Positions 6,941 through 12,259 of a stretch of 12,259 nt of DNA are shown one piece after another. The stretch covers positions 1-12,259 of the forward strand of contig SMVS01000060.1 in the NCBI GenBank assembly GCA_004357435.1, read 5' to 3'. The stretch comes from Nitrospina sp. Lineage in GTDB: Bacteria > Nitrospinota > Nitrospinia > Nitrospinales > Nitrospinaceae. How positions within the stretch are numbered: position 1 is the stretch's first letter; the number at the start of each line of letters is the position of its first letter. The position numbers and the translations under genes are program-made. The notes beneath the pieces are model-generated. The model was not told where the DNA came from. It made no database searches and worked only from the letters and a program-made list of their open reading frames with translations.

Positions 6941-8593
6941 ATGCCACGAATTCTTGTATTCACAGCCACGTACAACGAAGTTGACAATGTAGAACAACTG
7001 GTGCAGGAGATTTTTCAATACCTGCCCGGCCAGGAAATCCTGGTGGTGGATGACAGTTCGCCGGATGGCACAGGGGATTTGCTGGACCAGTTGTCGGCGG
7101 ACAATCCTGAAATTCATGTGATCCACCGGCCTTCCAAACTGGGTTTGGGCACCGCGCATTTGCTGGCCATGAAATACGCCATTCATGAGGGCTTTGATAT
7201 CCTCATCACCATGGACGCCGATTTTTCGCACCATCCCAAATACCTTCCCACGATGGTGAAGCTTCTGGAAGAAAACGATTTTGTGATTGGCTCGCGCTAC
7301 GTGGCTGGCGGGCGATGCGATTATGGCGTCCTGCGCGTCCTGGTCAGCAGGACGGCCAACACTCTTGCCCGAATTCTTCTGGGAATCCCCACGCACGAGG
7401 CCACCACTTCGTACCGTGGTTTTCCTATCGTCTTACTGAAAAAAATGAATTTAAACTCCATCCGCTCAAACGGTTATTCTTTTTTTATGGAATCCATTTT
7501 TGTCGTGACCCACGCCACTCGCAGGCTGGCAGAATTCCCCATTCACTTTGAGGACCGGCGAGCGGGAACTTCCAAAATTTCCAAGCTGGAAGTTTTTAAG
7601 GCGATTTACAACCTGGCCCGAATGTTTTACCGCAGATTGTTTGTGCTACCCCGTTTCAAAAATAAAAAAGAGGAACTGGATCCCGACCCGGTTATCCCCT
7701 GTGAAAATTGCCGGTCCATTCATCACATGGAAATGATTGCCGCAAAACGTTCCGATAAAAGTGATGCCTCTGTCTATCAATGCACCAGCACTGGACACCG
7801 GATCCACGGCAGGATTCTCAAATGTCTGAATTGCGGTTTGGTGTTCAACGAAACCCGTCACGACGCGGATCAAATCATTGATTTTTACTCGGATGTCGAG
7901 GACCCCACCTATTTGAAAAACATCGAATCGCGTTTCCAAACTTTCCGCCACAATTTTTTAAAACTGAAATCCTTTCTTCCAGCCCAGGGAAAACTGTTGG
8001 ACATCGGGTCTTATTGCGGGGTTGCTCTAAAAGTGGCGGGAGAAAACGGATATGAAACGCTGGGCGTGGAACCTTCCAGATGGGCGGCCCGTTACTCTGA
8101 GGAGGTGATGAAGGAAAAGGTTTTTTCAGGAATTCTCAAGGACCTGCCGGAGGCAACCGGGCTGTTTGAAATCATCACCATGTGGGATGTCCTGGAGCAT
8201 ATGCCTCGTCCATTGGAAGAGTTGAAACGCATTCATTCGCGATTGAAGCCGGGCGGTACTTTTGCCTTTTCCACGCTTTACATCGACAACTGGTATCCGA
8301 AAATTTTGAAAAAGCGATGGCCCTGGTATATGGACATGCATTTGTATTATTTCACCGGTGAATCCATCCGCCAAATGCTGGATCAAGCGGGATTGGAGTT
8401 GATCCATCGGCAGAGCTACACGCACATCATTACCTTTGAGTATTTCCTCCTCAAGCTGGACGCGCTCGGCGTGCCAGGCGCACGGTTTATGAGCAAGGCA
8501 GTGCAAAAAACACCGCTAAAAAAAATCATGATTCCTTTCAGTTTCGGAGACATCCAACTCTTTATTTGCAAAAAACAAGAAGCTGTTTCTTAA
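6941..8593 (+). CDS. Fusion: GT2 polyprenyl-phosphate mannose synthase-like transferase + zinc-ribbon + SAM methyltransferase
   Basis: The protein has 550 residues from the ATG at 6941. Residues 1-235 are a GT-A family 2 transferase of the DPM1 type: ILVFTATYNEVDNV at 4-17, VVDDSSPDGTGD at 35-46, the metal-binding MDADFSHHPKYLP at 91-103, GSRYVAGG at 117-124 and EDRRAGTSKIS at 204-214. Such enzymes move a hexose from a nucleotide sugar to a polyprenyl phosphate or glycan at the membrane. No C-terminal membrane segments follow. Instead residues 254-298 carry CENC and CLNC pairs (zinc-ribbon-like), and 340-545 form a class I methyltransferase with motif I LLDIGSYCG (352-360), the acidic residue in VEPSR (376-380) and MWDVLEHMPRP (414-424). 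This half resembles the Methyltransf_23 sugar or lipid methylases of polysaccharide loci. An earlier TTG start at 6857 adds 28 residues that lack family character. The chosen ATG has no clear Shine-Dalgarno sequence but fits the family N-terminus. Confidence 0.88.
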   Translation: MPRILVFTATYNEVDNVEQLVQEIFQYLPGQEILVVDDSSPDGTGDLLDQLSADNPEIHVIHRPSKLGLGTAHLLAMKYAIHEGFDILITMDADFSHHPKYLPTMVKLLEENDFVIGSRYVAGGRCDYGVLRVLVSRTANTLARILLGIPTHEATTSYRGFPIVLLKKMNLNSIRSNGYSFFMESIFVVTHATRRLAEFPIHFEDRRAGTSKISKLEVFKAIYNLARMFYRRLFVLPRFKNKKEELDPDPVIPCENCRSIHHMEMIAAKRSDKSDASVYQCTSTGHRIHGRILKCLNCGLVFNETRHDADQIIDFYSDVEDPTYLKNIESRFQTFRHNFLKLKSFLPAQGKLLDIGSYCGVALKVAGENGYETLGVEPSRWAARYSEEVMKEKVFSGILKDLPEATGLFEIITMWDVLEHMPRPLEELKRIHSRLKPGGTFAFSTLYIDNWYPKILKKRWPWYMDMHLYYFTGESIRQMLDQAGLELIHRQSYTHIITFEYFLLKLDALGVPGARFMSKAVQKTPLKKIMIPFSFGDIQLFICKKQEAVS

Positions 8594-8644
8594 CACCCGC
8601 GCCGCCGCCACTGCCATGGCTGTCAATCTTCTTTCGGATTCCAT

Positions 8645-9619
8645 ATGAAAAAAGCTTTCATCACCGGTATCTCTGGCCAGGACGGTTCTTACCTGGCGGA
8701 AATTCTTCTGGAAAAGGGTTACGAAGTTCACGGACTGATCCGCCCCGCTTCCCAAAAAAAAGACAGGCCTTGGAGGATCCAGTCGATTCATGATCGGGTG
8801 ACCTTGCATACCGGGGAGATTGAGAATGCAACACGCCTGGAGTCTATTTTAAAAACCCTGCAACCCGACGAGTGTTATCACTTGGCCGCGGAAAGTTTTG
8901 CGGGCTCCCAGGGTGAGCAGGACGTCACCCTCCTGCAGGTCAATGTCGGTGGCACGCATCACCTCTTATCCGCGCTGACCAGTGCGGTTCCGGGGTGCCG
9001 GTTTTTTTTCGCCGGATCGTCGGAAATGTTCGGTGCCGCCGAAGTTGCCCCGCAAACCGAAACGACCGCGTTTCATCCCCGATCCGTCTATGGAGAAAGT
9101 AAAGTGAAGGGGCACAACCTCATTTGTCAATTCCGGGAGGATCATCGGTTGTTCGCCTGCACGGGATTTTTATACAACCATGAGTCCCCCCGTCGCGGCA
9201 TGCGCTTTGTGACCCGCAAAATAACGGCCACTGCCGCAAAAATCAAACTCGGGATGGAAACAGAACTGCGCCTGGGAAATGTTGAAGCGGAGCGCGATTG
9301 GGGATTCGCCGGGGACTACGCACAGGCGATGCATGCCTGCTTGAATTATACGGAAACGCCAGAAGATTTTATCATCGCCACCGGCCGGACCCATACCATT
9401 CGGGAGTTGGTGAGCTTGGCCTTTGGCGAGTTGGATCTGAATTATGAATCTCATCTGGTGATCGATCCTGAATTCTTCCGCCCGAAAGAAACGATTCCTC
9501 TGGTGGGGGATGCCAGCAAAGCCAAACTTAAATTGGGCTGGCAACCCCGCAAGAGTTTTGAAGATATGATCAAAGAAATGGTACGATCAGATCTTGATTA
9601 TTTCAGTGACTTATTATAA
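8645..9619 (+). CDS. Divergent GDP-mannose 4,6-dehydratase paralog
   Basis: This 324-residue extended SDR protein belongs to the GMD family. The N-terminus has TGISGQDGSYLAEILLEKGY (7-26), and the active-site region has GSSEMFG (124-130) with E127 and YGESK (Y149, K153). The family-typical blocks NHESPRRG at 178-185, RFVTRKIT at 187-194 and ERDWGFAGDY at 216-225 are present. It is about 35 residues shorter than the neighbouring copy, mostly because the stretch between the C-terminal substrate-binding blocks is trimmed. The catalytic residues are retained, so it could be active, perhaps on GDP-mannose or a related nucleotide sugar, or with altered specificity. It starts 51 bases after the glycosyltransferase/methyltransferase gene and ends 60 bases before the canonical gmd. 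The start has no clear ribosome-binding site. Confidence 0.88.
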   Translation: MKKAFITGISGQDGSYLAEILLEKGYEVHGLIRPASQKKDRPWRIQSIHDRVTLHTGEIENATRLESILKTLQPDECYHLAAESFAGSQGEQDVTLLQVNVGGTHHLLSALTSAVPGCRFFFAGSSEMFGAAEVAPQTETTAFHPRSVYGESKVKGHNLICQFREDHRLFACTGFLYNHESPRRGMRFVTRKITATAAKIKLGMETELRLGNVEAERDWGFAGDYAQAMHACLNYTETPEDFIIATGRTHTIRELVSLAFGELDLNYESHLVIDPEFFRPKETIPLVGDASKAKLKLGWQPRKSFEDMIKEMVRSDLDYFSDLL

Positions 9620-9679
9620 AAGTGGACGACTTTAAAAATTGACGGAAAACCGTCCGTTAGCGATCCTCAAGAACTCACC

Positions 9680-10759
9680 ATGAACAGTCCCATTAAAAAA
9701 GCATTGATCACTGGCATCACCGGTCAGGACGGCTCTTACCTGACGGAATTTCTCCTGGAAAAGGGTTACGAGGTCCACGGCCTCCTGCGCCGTTCCAGCA
9801 GTTTCAACCGGGGCCGTATTGAGCATTTGCGCAAGGACGCCAGCGTGTCTGGTCGACTGCATCTGCATTACGGGGACATGACGGATTCTTCCAATCTGAA
9901 TAATTTGATGGCCATTATCGAGCCGGATGAGGTGTACAACCTGGCCGCCCAAAGTCATGTCGGGGTCAGCTTCGACACGCCGGACTATACCGGGCAGGTC
10001 GATGGCTTGGGAACGCTCCGTCTGCTGGAGGCCATCAAGGCATCGGGCCTGGCCAAGAAAACCCGTTTGTATCAGGCATCCACCAGCGAGTTGTACGGCA
10101 AAGTGGCGGAGACGCCGCAAAATGAAACCACTCCATTTTATCCGAGGAGCCCGTATGGCGTTGCCAAGTTGTACGCGCATTGGATCACCATCAATTACCG
10201 CGAGGCTTACGGCATGTATGCCTGCAATGGCATTCTGTTCAATCATGAATCGCCCCGGCGCGGCGAAAATTTTGTGACCCGAAAAATCACGCTCACTCTG
10301 AGTCAAATCTTGAATGGCACTCAGGAAAAACTTTCTCTGGGCAATCTGAGCGCTCTGCGGGATTGGGGTTACGCGAAAGATTATGTGGAAGGCATGTGGC
10401 TGATGTTGCAACAGGACGAACCGCAAGATTATGTGCTGGCCACGGGAGTTCAACACACGGTCCGCGAATTTGTTGAACTGGCCTTCGGCCACTGCGGACT
10501 CCATCTGGAATGGCAAGGCTCCGGGGTTGATGAAAAAGGCGTCGATCCTAAAACCGGACGGGTCCTGGTGGACATCAACAAAAAGTATTTTCGCCCGACA
10601 GAGGTGGAATCATTGCTTGGGGATGCCTCTCTTGCCAAAAAACAGCTGGGTTGGGCGCCCAAAACGACCCTCAAAGAACTAGTCTGCATGATGGTTGAAA
10701 GTGATTTGGCCCTGGCCGGCCTTGACCTCAAACAAATCCTCCAATCTCCTTCCCCCTGA
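9680..10759 (+). CDS. gmd: GDP-mannose 4,6-dehydratase
   Basis: This 359-residue enzyme converts GDP-D-mannose to GDP-4-dehydro-6-deoxy-D-mannose, the shared precursor of GDP-fucose, GDP-rhamnose, GDP-colitose and GDP-perosamine. It shows TGITGQDGSYLTEFLLEKGY (11-30), LLRRSSSFNRGRIEHL (35-50), LAAQSHVGVSFDTP (88-101), the catalytic STSELYGK (134-141, T135 and E137), YGVAK (Y159, K163), NHESPRRGENFVTRKIT (188-204) and FRPTEVESLLGDASLAK (304-320). Length and motifs are canonical. It is last in the plus-strand run. No reductase (Fcl or Rmd) or perosamine synthase follows, so the end sugar is undetermined. The aminotransferase at 2069 is one possible downstream enzyme. Confidence 0.96.
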   Translation: MNSPIKKALITGITGQDGSYLTEFLLEKGYEVHGLLRRSSSFNRGRIEHLRKDASVSGRLHLHYGDMTDSSNLNNLMAIIEPDEVYNLAAQSHVGVSFDTPDYTGQVDGLGTLRLLEAIKASGLAKKTRLYQASTSELYGKVAETPQNETTPFYPRSPYGVAKLYAHWITINYREAYGMYACNGILFNHESPRRGENFVTRKITLTLSQILNGTQEKLSLGNLSALRDWGYAKDYVEGMWLMLQQDEPQDYVLATGVQHTVREFVELAFGHCGLHLEWQGSGVDEKGVDPKTGRVLVDINKKYFRPTEVESLLGDASLAKKQLGWAPKTTLKELVCMMVESDLALAGLDLKQILQSPSP

Positions 10760-10892
10760 AGTTCTTTCTTCCCGCAACTGAAAAACACCCCCTGGAAACG
10801 ATAGGAACGCGGAATTCAAGGATACTCACCTCACTCCAAGGCCCGAAATATTATCAGGTTCATTCCTTAAACAGATTAAAGCATTATAGGTT

Positions 10893-10921
10893 TTGACAAC
10901 GTCACTAATATAAATTATGAT
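10893..10921 (+). promoter_or_regulatory. Near-consensus sigma70 promoter for the luxR-type gene
   Basis: TTGACA (10893-10898) and TATGAT (10916-10921) are separated by exactly 17 bases. Transcription would start near 10928. The -10 box overlaps the ATG at 10917, which would then be outside the transcript, so translation should begin at a later ATG (10956 or 10974). Confidence 0.65.
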
Positions 10922-10973
10922 TTTAGGGTGCGAGACTGGAGATTCTGTCGCAAATATGTGGAGCGCTTCTCTG

Positions 10974-11912
10974 ATGAGAAAAGATGTTTTAATTAAAGAT
11001 TATGAAACCCTCTTTAAGGTGCTGGCGGACTTGCAAATTTGCCGGACGCGCAAGGATCTGAAAACTTTCATTGTGGATTCGGCCTACCCTCTATTTGCGG
11101 CGACCACGCTTCAGAAAAGTGAAGCGCTCCTTGATCCCACCGTAAATTTTGAAGGCGTTCCAGGAATTTTCCCGAGCGATTATCCCATGATTTTGGTATA
11201 CCTGAAGACGGATTCGTTGGCGAACACTTTGCTGAATCATTCCGCGAACTCCTCTCTTCAGTCCAGTCCACTCGGCTGGGTTTATCAAAACCTGCTCCCC
11301 CCACTCCTGCAGAAAATTAAAAATGCCATGACGGAAGAAGAGTTGGCTAAATCCAATTCTGTGGTGCGGGCATTGCTGAACTCCCCGGCAGGAATCGCTC
11401 TGGTGGACGAAAACATGTGTCTTCTGACCTGCAACCAGCCTTTCACCAAGCTATTCCAGTTGTCCCCGCGGGATATTCTGCCAGAAGACTTTTCGAAAGT
11501 TTTGAAGCGGAATCAATCCAATAGCAACACCAGTGAACACCAAGGTGTGGAAATCTCCTATTTCAGTCTTCCTCAGGGAAATTTCAATTTGACTTATTTC
11601 GAATTATACCCGCACGGTTCCGATGGAGAAATTTTCTGGTTGGTGCGAATCCATCCCTCGGTCGACCCTTTTACCAAATCGAACCTGTTGCGCGAAAAAG
11701 CCGGTTTGACTTGGCGGGAGATGGAAATCTGCTGTCTGATCCACGACGGACTGGGACGCCAAGAAATTGCCGAAAGACTTTTTATCAGCACTCACACAGT
11801 CAAAACCCACCTCAAGAAAATTCACAAAAAATTGGAAGTCCGTTCCCGCACCCAACTGGTCGCCTACCTGAACCAACATTCTGGGGAAAGCTACGTAAGA
11901 CAATTCTCCTGA
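10974..11912 (+). CDS. LuxR-family transcriptional regulator with PAS-like domain
   Basis: From the ATG at 10974 the protein has 312 residues. Residues 1-115 form an N-terminal region of unknown fold, mixed helical and cytoplasmic, with no membrane span or secretion signal. A PAS-like sensor region follows (about 125-230: NSPAGIALVDENMCLLTCNQ, then FTKLFQL). The C-terminal LuxR/GerE DNA-binding domain spans about 245-301, with LTWREMEICCLIHDGLGRQE, IAERLFISTHTVKTHLKKIH and KKLEVRSRTQLVAYL. It has no response-regulator receiver, so it is not a classical two-component partner. GGAG lies 10 bases before this ATG. The frame opens further up at 10917, but that start overlaps the promoter -10 box and lacks a ribosome-binding site. 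Its position after the sugar locus, in the same direction but with its own promoter, leaves the target genes unknown. Confidence 0.85.
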   Translation: MRKDVLIKDYETLFKVLADLQICRTRKDLKTFIVDSAYPLFAATTLQKSEALLDPTVNFEGVPGIFPSDYPMILVYLKTDSLANTLLNHSANSSLQSSPLGWVYQNLLPPLLQKIKNAMTEEELAKSNSVVRALLNSPAGIALVDENMCLLTCNQPFTKLFQLSPRDILPEDFSKVLKRNQSNSNTSEHQGVEISYFSLPQGNFNLTYFELYPHGSDGEIFWLVRIHPSVDPFTKSNLLREKAGLTWREMEICCLIHDGLGRQEIAERLFISTHTVKTHLKKIHKKLEVRSRTQLVAYLNQHSGESYVRQFS

Positions 11913-11993
11913 CCCAATAATTTGCCTGCCCCCCCTCCCTGTATTGGTTTGAACCCCTGCTCCCTGTTTTTGCTATTTCCCTTTGGAATATAG

Positions 11994-12259
11994 GGAATAT
12001 CTCCCGAAAAAAATGATCTCTCTTATTTAAAAAATCTGCCCATTGATTTTCTGAAAATCGACCAGACCTTCATCAAGGATTTTGCAGAGCCCACCAGCGC
12101 GGCCATAACAAAAACCATTGTGACTCTGGCTCAAAGCTTGGGGATGAAAACTATTGCGGAAGGGGTGGAAACAGAAGCACAAAAAGAGTTCTTGAAGGAG
12201 TTGCAATGCGACGAGGCTCAGGGGTATCTGTTCAGCAAACCGCTACCGGCAAAACAGGC
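11994..12259 (+). pseudogene. 5'-truncated EAL (c-di-GMP phosphodiesterase) domain fragment, continues past right edge
   Basis: The frame opens after TAG at 11991 and reads DLSYLKNLPIDFLKID, then FIKDF, TIVTLAQSLGMKTIAEGVET, and QCDEAQGYLFSKPLP at the edge. This is the C-terminal half of an EAL domain. The EAL signature and the DDFGTG metal-site motif, which should lie upstream, are missing in all three frames of 11913-12010. There is no in-frame ATG, GTG or TTG before the conserved region; the only ATG is at GMKTIAEG, deep in the domain. Without the first half, no phosphodiesterase activity is expected. A small inverted repeat, TTCCCT (11977-11982) with AGGGAA (11992-11997), sits exactly at the break. 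The fragment is 80 bases after the luxR-type stop. Confidence 0.75.

Overview
The window reads as chromosomal DNA of a Gram-negative bacterium of moderate GC content. Most of it is a plus-strand surface-polysaccharide (O-antigen or capsule type) sugar-nucleotide locus, flanked by accessory and decaying sequence. Codon choice and gene content would fit a deep-branching marine or environmental lineage such as the Nitrospinota. That is only an impression, because there is no rRNA or marker gene to settle it.

Left part (1-2068): the 5' portion of a minus-strand gene for an exported TPR plus formylglycine-generating-enzyme-type (SUMF1-like) protein runs off the left edge, with a plausible sigma70-type promoter just upstream of it. 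Next come about 900 bases with no intact large gene. They hold several related hairpin repeats, a minus-strand coding remnant that ends inside one of those repeats, and a possible 26-residue single-span membrane protein.

Centre (2069-6761): a 505-residue protein joins a degenerate PIN-like N-terminal domain to a complete DegT/DnrJ/EryC1/StrS sugar aminotransferase. After 279 bases of non-coding DNA comes a tight rfbB-rfbA-rfbD cluster for the dTDP-glucose to dTDP-L-rhamnose route. The 3,5-epimerase gene rfbC is not in the window.

Right-centre (6762-10759): a 550-residue protein combines a GT2 dolichyl/polyprenyl-phosphate-mannose-synthase-like glycosyltransferase, a four-cysteine zinc-ribbon-like linker and a class I SAM methyltransferase. 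It is followed by two tandem GDP-mannose 4,6-dehydratase paralogs: a divergent 324-residue copy and a canonical 359-residue copy. No GDP-fucose synthase or GDP-rhamnose reductase is visible. Together these genes would supply activated deoxysugars (dTDP-rhamnose, GDP-6-deoxyhexose), an aminosugar and a lipid-linked or transferred hexose for a cell-surface glycan.

Right end (10760-12259): a LuxR-type regulator with a PAS-like central domain follows a near-consensus promoter (TTGACA, 17 bases, TATGAT). This promoter overlaps the furthest-upstream ATG and so argues for a start at 10974. After it lies a 5'-truncated EAL-domain fragment that has lost its start codon and the catalytic half of the domain, and that continues past the right edge.

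The most unusual items are the PIN-like/aminotransferase fusion, the glycosyltransferase/zinc-ribbon/methyltransferase fusion, the unequal pair of GDP-mannose dehydratases, and the repeat cluster with its gene remnants. I saw no CRISPR array, tRNA, rRNA or transposase.
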